Assembly: GCA_033964015.1 (NCBI GenBank)
Contig: CM066919.1
Span: forward strand, 23,613,204 to 23,677,203
Direction of reading: 5' to 3'
Source of the DNA: Scolanthus callimorphus
Lineage: Eukaryota > Cnidaria > Anthozoa > Actiniaria > Edwardsiidae
Length of the DNA stretch: 64,000 bases
Each line of letters opens with the position of its first letter. Position 1 is the first letter of the stretch. Below are positions 50,001 to 62,900 of the stretch, one piece after another. The position numbers were made by a program, and so were the translations under genes. The notes beneath the pieces were generated by a model. The model searched no databases. It was not told the origin of the DNA and was given only the letters and a program-made list of their open reading frames with translations.

Positions 50001-50976
50001 CAGGCAAAACATAAATTGCTTATTCTTTGACATTTCACAGCCCCTACGTCGCCCGCCTTATGATTTTGAGCGGTTTAAATTAAAGCACCAAATTAATAAT
50101 TCAAAACGAGAAAACTTTCAACAAAATAGAGACACGAAATAAGAAAAGGTTTTTCGTTATTGGAAATTCCTTAAATGGAAGTCGCGAACTGTGACTTTTG
50201 TTTTGAACAACTATGAATGCAAAGAAACCCCCAAAGCTCTGCGTGTGGCTCGAGTTTGACTTTCTTCGACGAAAATATACTTTAAAAATAATTAAACTTG
50301 CGTTCACTTGTAGTAACATGAAAACTCAACATTGTAAAGATCACAATGACGTCGATCTCTTAATAGATTTGGTTTCCATTTTTGAGGTGGTATTACAAGA
50401 CGCTAAAAATCCAAGAATTGGAAAAAAAAATCCTGTATGAATGAAAAAATATATATATTAGAAATCACCAAGTTCAACTAAGTCTGCGATGAAAGGTCAC
50501 AAGATAAGTTCAATCGCGAAAAACCCCTTAGGAAACCCGGAGTTTTTAAAACAGGGAACAAACTAAACTCCAAGAGACACAACTTTGAACAAAGTCAAGA
50601 AAACTTGCAATGAAACGTCATCTTTCTAGAATATAAACAAATAATTCTGCAGTCTCCGCTTCTGTTTGTGCATAAACGTAAAATGCTTATATACGGTTAA
50701 TGTTACACCACGCGGAAGTGAAAATTGCGATAAATATGTTAGTCCTGAGGTTAAGATCCAGATTCCGTGATAGCAGGCGCGTTAGCGAAATAAAAGTGAA
50801 TTTAATCTCTAGGTAATATTGAATGATCACCTAGATGCTATGGAGAAGAGTTTGTTTTTTCATATTACAAGAAAAACTGAAATTTGTTGACACATCAATA
50901 CCTCAGAAAATGAAATTCTTACCTCCAAATCGGAATACCCGCTTGTCATCTTCTGTTGGCTGTTGAATTCAGGCAT
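47008..50976 (-). CDS. TRAF locus D: RING plus first TRAF zinc finger only (truncated gene or alternative 5' cassette)
   Basis: Exons in transcript order: 50976-50923 (MPEFNSQQKMTSGYSDLE), 48275-48076, 47816-47774, 47112-47008; all GT-AG and phase-compatible, 402 nt (134 codons). Exon 2 carries a RING (HVCPHCNEVYL, SCGHKLCLPC), completed in exon 3 (KCPEDGKDF). Exon 4 carries a zinc finger of the same type as the fourth exon of B (LMVRCKFHEAGCEWQGSFFE). The exon layout parallels B (54/200/43/105 against 81/209/55/102 nt), but no later zinc finger, coiled coil or MATH exon was found between 39.4 and 47.0 kb. The last exon ends in phase 0 at a good donor (gtaagcc). Reading through it adds 22 codons to a TGA at 46941-46939. 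Possibilities: a truncated duplicate; a short RING protein of about 156 residues; or an alternative start spliced to gene C exon 34869-34708, which begins in phase 0. Confidence 0.75.
48463..48602. mobile_element. Foldback (MITE-like) with AAGTTATTTACCGGCT arms
   Basis: aagttatttaccggctttag and ggtcggtccgta are mirrored by tacggacctcccagccggta and aataactt. It lies in an intron of locus D. Confidence 0.75.
48857..49013. mobile_element. MITE-like element with GACCCCGTCCACAC ends
   Basis: gaccccgtccacactacacc at the left and gtggatggggtcc at the right, with aaaacg-rich interior (ttttaaacgaaaacggatac). Similar sequence with gtgtggacggggtc lies at about 26700-26910. Confidence 0.6.
49280..49647. 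mobile_element. MITE with CAATGGGGAGTTTGCAGG ends, copy 2
   Basis: Ends are inverse over about 45 bp: caatggagagtttgcaggtg, ttgcgtgacattttgaat and attcaaaatgtcacgcaaca, cctgcaaactccccattg. Copy 1 is at 41697-42035. It adjoins a right-half relic of the foldback family seen at 32868-33024. Confidence 0.9.
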
Positions 50977-51904
50977 TTTGCTGATGCAGAAGTCACTTCT
51001 AATTCGTTCCAGTCGTGAAGTCTTACCGGACACTTTCCTTCGCTATAGTGCAGTTTAGTTTTAGTAATATAACTTTCGCGAAAGTCTCTAGTATTTCCAC
51101 CTGTTCCTAAACTAGCCAATCGGAAAGCGCGTTATAAATTAAAAGGAGCCCAGGTGCGAATTAAGTGAATTTTGTACCAATCAGGTACTTTGTTAGAAGA
51201 CGTGGTATGTTGACATTGGCTTTCCATTGGCTACGAAAACTGTTTAAGTTTTATGCACCAAAGAGAGCCACTTTCTTCTTAGTCATTCTATAGAGGACTA
51301 GCTCTATCCCAAAGCAGCTATTTTTAACTTTAATATGATCTTTATTGTAAATCTACAGAAATACAAAAACTCAGGAGATCATTATTACTTGTTTCATTTG
51401 CATTAAAGGGTATTTACTTTGCAAAGAATTGCGCTGGCTACTAACAAATTAAGTTGAAATCCGGCAGCAGTTCGAGTAACAATTGGCAAATATCTTGTAA
51501 GGTAATTACTTTAGTATTGTGAACTTGAAAGTGTCTTATTTGTTTAAAACAAGACTTTTCTTACAACACCAAACGTCGAAAACGCCTACTTGGCACATAA
51601 GACCTCATCTGTTAGGGTATCTTTTAGGGTAATAAATTTCTTGAGCCACGCCTTGGCCCGCCATGTTTGGTATCTTTTAGGGGTGAAACTGAAAATTTCC
51701 GACGATCATCCCCGACCAAAAAATATGGGAGTCCCCCCCCCCCCCCCCCCCGGGCTACAAACAAAACATATTTCTCTTGGTAATACTTAATTCAACCCAA
51801 ATTTCTCTTGGTAATACTTCAACCCAAAATTATATAAACCATAGTGTTTTATCAGAATTTTGGACACTGAGAAATGTCGTAATTCGGAAACGTAAATAAT
51901 TACG

Positions 51905-52260
51905 ATAATTCCCACTACTACAATAACAATAATTATATAGCGCCTATATCTAAATAGGTCTAAGCGCTTTACATTGTTGTGATCAAAAAATATTTACATT
52001 AAAAAATGTATTACAAATTTAAAATCTAAAAATAAAAATGTAAAAACAAAAACAAGAGAAAAAGTTAAAAAGCAATAAAAAGGCAATAAAAAGAATGCAA
52101 TATAGAGCTAATAGGTAGAATTAAATAAATGTGTCTTTAGTTTAGTTTTAAAAATCAAGAGATTTGTAAAAGACCGTATGTGGAGGGGGAGACGGTTCCA
52201 CAATGTCGGGGCAGCTACAGAAAGGCCACTACTACTACAGTACTGCTAATTTTGATTTTA
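51905..52260. repeat. Dispersed repeat fragment (TATAGCGCCTATAT...TAAGCGCTTTACA)
   Basis: ataattatatagcgcctata, tctaagcgctttacattgtt and cggttccacaatgtcggggc follow the pattern of a common invertebrate interspersed repeat. Family assignment is from memory of the pattern only; no coding capacity is seen. Confidence 0.45.
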
Positions 52261-53093
52261 AAAAAGAAACGAGTAGCTATAGCAAAACAGTGCCTTAGTT
52301 TCTAGCAAATTCTTTTAGTAACACATAGTGAGAATTTGGTTTGAATACTTCAACCATGGAAGCATTGTACACAAAAAACTTTCACATTTCACATTCCAGG
52401 AAAATCGGTCTCGGATTCATTTTAAAAGAAGGAGCTTGAAGTAGGCTCGGCGAGACTCAACAGATAGGGAAATTGCGCTGCGCAAGAAATCTGTTTTTCT
52501 GTTGTTTTCATTCCTTTCCTTTCCTGTTTTCTTTTTGAACAGTTGGAATGAGTGATCTCACTGTTACGTTGAAATTCTTCAAAGGAATAGGCATGCATGC
52601 TTATCAAATATTAACTGCGAAGAGTAAGTTATAAAAGTTCCATAATAATACATATTCAGCGTTCTGAGAACTTTCGACTGTGACCAGCATAAATTACTGC
52701 AGAAGGAAATTCCACGACTTCTAGATCTTCATAAGATGTAGAGAACCTTAGAAGCCATTTCGTGGCAAATGCAGAAAAACAAAGTCCGAATGTTATTGAA
52801 ATCAAAACCGCCGAAAGAATGCAAGTCGGAACACGGAACTAATAAATAGATATTATTGCATATTCATGATTTTTCGTGCCACATCGCGAACAAGCGACTC
52901 TGCGAGCGATTGAGGGCGATATGATAGGACAACGAGTGAATAAGATATCAAGTTCGTTAAAATCATTTAACCATAAAAGGATCCGCCAGCTTGTCAAAGT
53001 AGTTTTGATTGATATTTACGTTCGAATCCCTGAATTGTTGTAAACAACATTTACAGTGAAATACCGTGATATTCGTGCGAGCTAAAGCCTGGT

Positions 53094-54042
53094 TTCTATA
53101 TAGTCGTATCAGTCGTCCCAGTCGTATCAGTCGACCGTGAAACAATAGAGACCTTACCATCGTATGCATTGCTACGCGACCTCAAAATTCACTGTTGCGA
53201 TTGGCGATTTACTGAAAAGTTAAGATCAATTTTTTTTGAAAGGAAAGTTAAACATCCTTAGGCAAGGAAACCAAATGATAGCTTAAAACCATTTTGGTTA
53301 ATTTGCAATCAATATCGACCCGGTAAAGCAGCCGAATCCAGCGTTTTGGTTTGATTGACGGCTAAAAATCGCCAATCGCAACATTGAATTCTGAGATCGC
53401 GTAGCAATGCATACAGTGGTAAGCTGCGACGACGGCAACGAGGACGAGAACGGCAGAAAACAATACACTTGATTATAAAGCACAATGCGCGCACGTGCAA
53501 ATGTATGAAATCAAATGCATTTCAACCGTTTTCGTCAAGTCGTCAGAACTAGGACGTGAAATTTAATAATTTACTAGAACGTGAGCGCGGCTACCGCTTT
53601 TTGTCATAATTTTGTTTGATATGACTGCAGTTGGATGTCAATTTGCTGCAATAAAAGAAAAGTGCAATGGTGAATTCCAAACTGTTGCAAAATATTGAGA
53701 AATATGGACAGACGAGTAGACGAAGTTTAGTGATACGTCGTCGTCCACGTTGCCGTCGTCGCTGCTTAAAGAGCCTCTGTCACCCTCCATTTTGTCAGCC
53801 TAGCAACATACCGAGACAGAGAAAGCATCCATTTCCATCGGTTGATTTAGGGAATGTAGTGCAATATTTGCAATTGAATTCGATAAATGAATAATAAAAC
53901 TTTGTTTTCAGAAGACTATTTCAAGATTTCTACACGTAATTCGTTGTCTCATATCGACTGAAAACAATAACAAAGGAGTGGCTGACAAGGGCTCTTTTTC
54001 TATTTCTGTTGTTTCACGGTCGGCTGATACGACTGGGACGAC
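53094..54042. mobile_element. Composite DNA element with two nested MITEs
   Basis: Outer arms: agtcgtcccagtcgtatcag tcgaccgtgaaac near 53108-53140 and gtttcacggtcggctgatac gactgggacgac near 54011-54042. Nested inside are a foldback at about 53162-53412 (gcattgctacgcgacctcaa against gatcgcgtagcaatgc) and an AGAGCCC..GTCAGCC MITE at about 53765-53995. Confidence 0.7.
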
Positions 54043-54439
54043 TTTTTGCAGATTTTTGTCATGGCTCATAAACCACATTCCAGGCATTCGAAGGCATATT
54101 TCCAGGTATTTATTTTTCATATTTATTTGTGCTTTCTTATCGTATACTGACCACATGAACAAATAAAAAAAAACATACATTTTTGGACCAATACACACTG
54201 TATACATATTTTGTATTGAATATTACACAAAATGAATATTACTTATTAAAATCGTAAAAGATAAAATTTAATAATTTACTATGGGTTGTCTTTCTATAAT
54301 GACTTATTGCTAATTGCGTTGTTTAACGCCTCTGTTTGAAGAAGGAGCTTTTACTTGCTCACTCTTTCTTTTTGCCGGCGACTCCATATTTTCACATCCA
54401 TGATCGGATACCTCTCGACTCCTGTGCTATCATGTAAGG

Positions 54440-54715
54440 CCAGTTTCAGACGTCGAACTTTTGCCGCGTCGAATCTAATTATTAGAAATTTCATTTGCAG
54501 CAGTTAGGCCTGTTTCAAACGTCGATCTTTTGGTCGACTGGTTTTCTCCATTTTATAACCAAAGGAAGAATAAACAAGAAAAACGAGCGTTACATTCCTT
54601 TTTGTTCTGCCATGGTTCATCTAGATTTACCTTTTGCACTAGACAAAGTGTTCTCTAAGCTGCAAATGAAACTTCTAATAATTGGATTCGACGCGGCAAA
54701 AGTTCGACTTCTGAA
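54440..54715. mobile_element. Foldback element with GTCGAACTTTTGCCGCGTCG arms
   Basis: gtttcagacgtcgaactttt gccgcgtcgaat and tctaattattagaaatttca are mirrored by aaacttctaataattggatt cgacgcggcaaaagttcgac. The middle contains a third partial repeat (gtttcaaacgtcgatctttt). Confidence 0.75.
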
Positions 54716-55334
54716 ACGAAAACCATTTCATTCACTTCACACAAATACCCCGATATATTGCTTATCGTTCTCCAGTTGAATATGTTGAGTTTTGGGTCGA
54801 AAAACCTTTTCCTTCAGTCCATAGGTGCTCTTTTAGACGCCATGATTATGCGGTCCTCCATCCCGTCTTTGCTTAACAAAGACTTTCAATAAACTACATA
54901 CGCCTTTCACTCCTAGTCCTTTTCGCCACAGTAAATACGTAGGTATTAATGTAATATCCAAGATGGCCGACACTCTGCTAGCTTTGCTTTTTTCACCACT
55001 TGTCTTCTACGCGTTTTTAAATGCTTCAGTGCATACTTTGCAGCCAAAGACACGACAAACGTCTCGAACAGTACCAGCCATTATCAGAGAGTTCCTTTAC
55101 ATGGACCAGAATTATTTTTCTTTGCATTTTGAAGAGCCATTTTAATATTTTCCCCAAATTCGCAACCGGTGTTTACGCAACCAGTGTTTTATCTTCATCA
55201 AATAAAAATACGTTGATCTCAGTTCCAACGACTTGACCACTATAAGTTTATACCGTTGAAATTCCCAGATAGAATATAATTCCAGGTTTACCTGAAGATT
55301 TCTAGCGGATTCTTCTTTTACCCAGTGGACGAAT

Positions 55335-56899
55335 TCAGAGTTTGCTTCGAACGGGAGGTTTCCTTGCTTCCTTCCACCATGACACACGTTTTGTAGCCGA
55401 TGGGTCGGATATGATGGCGTCGTAGAGGTTCTTGTGGGCCTGTTGACCGAGAAACACAAATTGTGTGTAGAATCTAGATGGTCTTAAAATTGAACTAAAA
55501 TTTATAATTCTCTCAATAAAATATCTTGATAAAAAAAAAAAAAAAAAGCGCGCGCCAAACGCGACACATAATTAACACTTGAATGGGTTCCTGCCACTGC
55601 TTTTACATTTTTTATCAATGTATAAAAACAGCACAGGAAAGCACAGAAAGTGGCTCTGTAGTTTCTGTAAGTACTTTTCCGCAGTGCAGCCCTATAATTT
55701 CAAATGTCTTCAAAAGCAGTGTGATCGATCCATTCTCGAGGCTTACCTGTCCGTTGCTCAGACCGATGGGCGCGTTTAGGACGAAGTCTGTCGGGGCCAA
55801 AGCATCAGATAATGATACTGATTCGCCTTTGAGCTGAAATTCATCCAAGTGTAAAGGGAATCAGGAATAAACTAGAGAACAGACGTGGTGGTGGAGCAGG
55901 GAGGAAGACGTTGAGTCCCCCATGTTTTGTTCCTCGCTCTTCTATGAAATATTGCGGGGGAGGGGGGGGGGGGGGGGTGGGGGTGGAGGGGGGGATTCAA
56001 GGTTAAAATGGTAGAGGTGACAGTCGGGAAGACCAAATTAATTTCCACCCTAAAAAAATACCTGGTAAGAAAAAAATTCACCCTAAAATATACTCCTCGG
56101 TCCTAAATACCTGTTTCAGCGTACCATTTCAGTATAAAGAAACCAAAGGGAGCCAGGCGCATAAATTTGCGACATGAGAATGTTAAATAGCTCACCTCAA
56201 AGCATAAAGTCAAGATAGCACTTCTCACGAGCCGGGCATGATTTGTTGCATTGAAATATCCTCCTGCGCAAAAATGTAGAAAATAAGCAATGATTTCCCC
56301 ACATTCTTTACATTTCCTCAGCGATTTTAGTGCAACGCAATGGGTTTTTTTCCAGAAAAATGATGCAGTAGGTCTCTTGTGGCCGGACAACGTATACCTT
56401 TTTTTTTCACCATATTTCTTATAATGGAAGCGAAAAGAGTGTAAAAATTGAAACAGTTGAAAACGTTACCGAAGTAGTCTTCTTCGCAGCCCCTGCGGCG
56501 AAGACTGGCTGCGAAGAAGACTAGTACCAAAGTGATCACCACAAAAATGAAGTGAAATATCTGGACGTCCGCGATTGAATGACGCAGTAAAAATTGCAGC
56601 ATTTTTGTGAACATACGAGGAAGAATAAAAGAAAAGCCAATGCCATTCTTATAGGCCTACTCTGGAGCCTTACCTCGCCGCGATTTTATGCGAGATAAGG
56701 TCCCAGAATAGGCATTCTTATCTCACCTTGGTACAACGTTCCCAGATGTTTTTCTAGAGTCCACAGTCCGTACAGAGAGCACAGTTTATGGAGAACAGGC
56801 TTGAGACCGTCAGGAGTGTCCTCACTACAACAGGCATCTTTGAAACGGCGAAACACGTCACACTGGGAAAATCAAAGAAGAACACGTGGGTTAGGCCGG

Positions 56900-56937
<38 letters not shown>

Positions 56938-59900
56938 ACTACCATATGTTGTGGGCGGGGGTGCCCGAAATACCATTTCTGGGAAAATTAGCGTTTTTTC
57001 GTCTTACAGTATACCCTAAAAGATACCTCGAACCCGAAGTTTGACCCCTAAAAGATACGACGAGCACCTCTGCCCGACGATTTATAGGAGTCCCCCCGGG
57101 GGTCAAGTGATCATGAGTGGCATCCCATTATTTTACATATTATTGATCATCTTGTTCCCACGAGAAAAAGTTCCTCCCAAAGTTAGGTAGTTGTCTGGAC
57201 GTGTTATGTCATGATCAATGTTGTCGTACCACATGACCATATTATTGTAACTACACTATGTTACTATTTGTACCCTAACAAAACATTTTGTCATACATGT
57301 AATTAGAATGTGCTGTGTGTGGAAACAGATATTGGAGTTTCAATGACCATATTCAGGTAGTGCATCGATGTGGTGAATAATAGAATAATAGAGCTAGAAT
57401 GATCACTGGGAACTGAACTTCAGAATCTACCAATAATGATGACCTTGCAGTTCTAACCTGAATATAGGCCAGTGCCAAAGAACGGCAGTGGTAGACTTGA
57501 CTGTCATTACGTGCAGTAAATGGATCCTGAAAATAACCACAACACATTCATGAAGTTAGCACTCACTTCTAGTACTACTTGTTCCAAAGATAAACTTTGG
57601 TTTAATCCACTACGCATGATAGTATAATCTATCTAACCTTGCCCATAGCCAGTTGTTCATTAAGTAGCGCAGCACTCTCCGTCCAGAGAAAGCAGACGAG
57701 CCATTGGAAGGTGTTTAGGAGAACTAAAAGAGAAACATCCAGCAAGAGTTAGGGTTTGGAAAGGAATTGGGGGGAATTCAGAGAAGACGAAAACTATGTA
57801 TGGCTAGAAGATGCATGGCTAATAGTGCATCACAGTGGAGTTATGGGAATGATTATGCAACTGTGGCTGGAAGTAGATGTGCATCAACAAGTGGTCTGCA
57901 TCTATCAACCATCAGGTGCAGTGGGTTGAAACTGTACATCTTCTAGCAAGGCAAGTGCTGACTAAGAGAGGGCATTGAGGCATGAGGTTAAGTTATGTGA
58001 TGTACTCATGATATATTCAGTGAAAATAGAGGAAATATCTATGATCTGATGCATATTCCCAGGCATTCACCTTGATGGTCCATACAATCCTGCTCATTCA
58101 TAGCCATAAATTTCTGCATTAAAATGCCATCACATTGGTTAAGGTAGTTCACACTTTCCAGGGGAGATGCAATTATTTCGCCTTGGAAAGAAAGAGAAGC
58201 AAAAGTGAAGAAACTTATTGATGGATGGCAATGACAAAGATGCATTTTATTTATGTCTCAAAATCTTCTAGCCTTCCAGTGGCTAATGGGAGGGACCAAA
58301 CCGTTTGACACACACAAAACTGACATAAACAAATAGGAGAGATGTTGAATCACTCTACCCACAATAACCAACAAGGTCGAAATCACGACCCAAGGAGAGA
58401 AGAAAAATCCTTGTCAGCACAAGCCAGGAATTGAACCCTGGGCAGCGAGGTGAAAGGCGAGCAACTTATTAGACCTTTCAGCAAACTGTATTTATTTGCG
58501 TGAATCACGAAAAATTGTGTGATACAGGGGCGTAGCCAGGGGGGGTCAGTGGCCCCCCTTTCTCAGGAGAATTTCCCATACATTTACTGTATTTGCTGGA
58601 GGAAATTTGAACATTTTGTCCCATCTTTTCACTATCCCCCCCCCCCCCCCCCTTCAGAAATTCCTGGCTATGCCGCTGTGATACATCAGGCCCGACATGC
58701 GACCATATGGTCACCAATGGTAACTAAACTTAGGGGCTTGGTGGCCGAAACTTGAGATAATGCCTTCAAATGGCACCCCATCTTTCTATATTCAGCTGAG
58801 ATGCACGTGTATGTGGCGACTAGATATTGCTTTTTCTAAAATTTTTGAATTGGTCACCAATGGCATGCAGCAAAAAAAGCTAACGTCAGTCCTGTACATA
58901 GTAAACAATCACCCATGGAGCCTCACCTTTGCGTTTAGCATCTGCAAGTGACATGAGGTAGTTACTGGTCTGCCCTAGGATCATGTTATTATCACCTTCA
59001 TATGTAAGGTTGGGGTCATTATCATCCCTCAAAATACCAAGCCTGTTCACTGCAGAAATATAAAATATAATGATATCAGAACAGTTACAAATAAACTGAG
59101 GGGCGACTTAGATACCGCTCGGTGGTTAGATATGGCTTGGTGCACTGTTGACCTCAGGTTGTGAGTCTTCTTAGAGCACTGTTAAAGTTATTCACGTAAT
59201 ATATGGCCTTTCGCTTTACTTTACTTTTACTTCCTGCATGTATGCATACACATTTATCAGTTCTTTTAGCATTGAAAGTAGTCCATTCAGCCACCAAAGA
59301 GTAAAAGTGGTGATTGTTTGATCAACCAATCAAAATGCTTAGAGATTGTACTGCCCTATAACATTATGGCACAGACATAGCACAGAACATGTGGCATATT
59401 TTTCATACTCAGAAGAAATCTGTTCTATAGTACCTGCAAGATAACCATGGCCTCCACAGGCTTCCCGACATTCTTGGATGGTATCTCTTGATGTGAATCC
59501 AGCAAGCGGCTTGCTAGCAGATGAGAGGGCATGTATTTCCCGGCCCATCTCAGCCTGTCACAAAGAATGGAGAATATACTTAAATGATTATACAGTGTAG
59601 CCGTAGCTGCCTTACAAGAATATATTCTGGGATAGCAACTTTGGTGAGAAGATCAATACTCTTTAAATCAGTAGATCTCTTATTTAATTCATTTCTCCTT
59701 TTCTGGAAGTGGAAATTGTTAAGATTCCTGAATTTGGAGAAAGATACCCCTGCAGAGATATGTACTATAACCTATCCAATAATAATAGCAAGATAATAGA
59801 AAAGACAAGAAATAACAAACAAAACAATGTTGATAATAATAATAATAATAACTTTATTACAGAATGTTGAAATGTTGAACACACCAAATGTTCAATCCCC

Positions 59901-62900
59901 TTGTAAGTAATACCTGTCTCTCACTGTTCTCTCCCAACATTATCCCAATCTGAAGCTCAACAAAATTGAGGAAGAAAGTCCGGGCAAAATGAGACAAGGC
60001 ATATGCAGCAGCCAGTAACGGAATCAAGCGCCATTGCTGTAAAGAGGTAAGAAACAATACATTTCAATGAGCTCCAAATAAATGCTCTATTTAAACATCA
60101 CTTTCCTGAGAAATTTGTACTGTATATTGTACCTGCATCTGGTATTCTAGAACTGGAATTTCCTCCTTTCCTTGAGGACCAAACTGTTTCCTCACTGCAG
60201 AATATCTAGTGTTTGTAACAACAAATGGAAGGGCTGTGGTGAGTACTGTGTTTTTTAATATCCCTCAAGTTCTGGTTAAGTGTAGTGGCTCAGAACAGAA
60301 AGAAAAAATCTCTACCCCAGCAGGGAATCAGTGCACAGAGATTAGAGGCAAGCACCATACATACTGTGCCACCCATGCTTCCCCATATTGTATGAGTAAT
60401 AAAGAAGTGTATTGCCCTGCCACCAGGAGGTATGCATCTTTTCTGGAATTACACATTGGACCTCCATGCACATGCACACTTAAATTAGAAATGCCCCTGT
60501 CCCACAACTATCGAGTCATAATACAGCTCTCGTAAGATCTGAGCCTATTGGATTGATACCTTCAGTACAAAACAATGAAGAATCATACAATAGAACAAGG
60601 AATCAATGGAAGGCTTTGTTCTGCCTATCTAATCACACAAGATCTTCTGGGTCCGGTTGTTCGATAGTGGTTTATCACTAATCCAGGATTAATTAACATG
60701 GTAACTCGATGGTTTTGTTCAGGACTAAACCTGGTTTAAATTTAACCCATCTTTACAACCCCTCCTGAGAAGCTGTTATCACTCCAGGATCCCCAATATA
60801 ATTCTTCACTGTGATGATGGTGCCTGGAAATCTAAAAAAAAAAAATACAATACATCATACCTGATAGCAATGGGTAAAGCTGATTTCATGTTGGCAACAG
60901 CCATGGATGTTATACCAACACGCCCACCAGACAATGCTCCCAATGCTGCACCAAATCTCTTGTTAGGGTCCTTGTATGGTGTGACATATTTGCCATCTGG
61001 TGTCACATCACCCCCCTTATTCAACAGATGTTTTCTTGGGATTCGTACATGATCAAAGGCTACAAATCTGTGGTAAAGGGAAAATTGGAATAGTGTTTTC
61101 ACTTCCCACAAACAGTGGCATATTAATCAATCAAAGGTTCCAAAGCTAAGTCATGAAAACCTTGTGTCCATTCATATCTTTTAATTTTGAAGTAATTTTT
61201 TTGGCCCTAAAAACCCACAACTTGGCCTGCTATTTGGCAATAACCCAGGCTGTCAAGGCCTACTGCAGCTGGGACCCAATCCAGGGACGTCAACTCTCAA
61301 AGTTTTGCCAAGAGTCACAAGATTTTTACTCCTGTCTCCTGGCGAAATTTTCCTGAATTGCCATTATATTTACCTTATTTCTTCTTTCTTTGAATTTTAT
61401 GATATAACCTTTGTATTTCACCCCAAAATCTTATGTTTTAAGTCCAAAGGCTGACATCCCTGAAATCCATCTCCAAATAAAAAAAGTTTCATTTTTGGCT
61501 ATTGCATCAATAGTAATTACTATTATCAATTATTGACATACCCATTGTCTAATCCATTCTGTCCTAGTTTTTCTCCAAGATCTCCAACTGTCACCCCCGG
61601 CATAGAACGGAGGTCCTTTGTGCTTCTGACTTGCACCACAAATGAGTGCAGACCATGGCATACACCATCTGGGGTGTAGAGCTGGGCATATACCACTGCA
61701 TGAGTGGCTGTTCGTCCAAGGTTGCCCACCCATACCTTAGTTGCTTCATAATTTGGGGTGTGAATAACAAACTCCTGCAACGTTGAACAAATTATTATAA
61801 CAGCAGACACAGGATAAGTCAACTAATACAATAGTCCACAACATGATAGCAGCAATGAGTGTAAAACTAGAGCAGATTTCATATGACTGTGACATGCCTG
61901 CTGTAGATACGGAATGAAATCATGTAGTTGTGGCACAGCACAACTTTGTCAACAGTCATACGAAATGTGCTCTATGTCACAGGGTGTTGTATCCAATAAT
62001 TAAAGGCCCATAAGCACCCAAGCTTCATTGCAGGCACACAAGAATAAAATGCAGTTGAAAATTCGATGCAAATTTTCAGTTTCAACTTGTGAAATGTGAA
62101 GAACAATAGGAACCCCTTTGGGACCTGCAGTATCAGCCAATCACAGCTCTTGAATAACAATAGATCCATTTGAAAACAAATCGCAAAGGTTCCCGGTAGC
62201 CTATGGGCCTTTAAAAGCCGTAGTCAGCCACTCCTTTGTTATCATTTTCATTTGATAGAACAGATTTAAGATGCCTGTTATTAGTAATTTGTAATATTAC
62301 TTGGGATTGGTGTTATCACTTTGTGATTGGTTTTACTTCAGTCATTTGAAATCCTCTGTGTTTGAAGACAACTACATAGAATCTCAAATAACCATCTACA
62401 AACAAAGTTCAATACTTGATATCAGAAATTCAATAAAAAAATATTGCACTGCATTCCCTAAATCAGCTGATGGAAATGGATGCTTTCTATGACTTGGTAT
62501 GTTGCTAGGCTGACAAAATGGCAGCAGATGCATTTTAAGATGGCTGTACCTGTTTAGTGGGATCGTAAGTAGCTGTTGTCTGCATCGCTCTGGTGTTACT
62601 GCCATGGGTTAATTCTGTCAGTGCAAAGCAACCAAAAATCTGCAAAAATTTAGGATTGCTATGGATTATCAGGGCTGTCAACTTGCAAACATAATATGAA
62701 AACCAGTATTGAACCACTTTACAAATGTTAACACTGTCAGCCTCAGCATAGAGCGGAGGTCCTTTGTGCTTCTGATTTGCACCACAAATGAGTGTTATAG
62801 ACCATGGCATCTGGGGTGTAGAGTTGGCACATACCATTTGAACATAAATCATTTTAATTATAAAATACATCCATGGAGTGAAATCTCATACCACACTACA

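Larger units (their letters stand above)
50977..55334. other. Intergenic region between TRAF locus D and the acyl-CoA oxidase gene
   Basis: This contains dispersed repeats and a nested DNA-element cluster. A plus-strand 60-codon frame at 54963-55145 (MADTLLALLFSPLVFYAFLN start, caagATGG context) lies close to the 3' end of the oxidase gene. I could not support it as a gene. I see nothing else I can name. Confidence 0.45.

Noticed and set aside
54963..55145. 60-codon frame starting MADTLLALLF as a small membrane protein
   Set aside because: Start context is good, but the length is within chance, no homolog is recognised, and it lies near the 3' end of the convergent oxidase gene.
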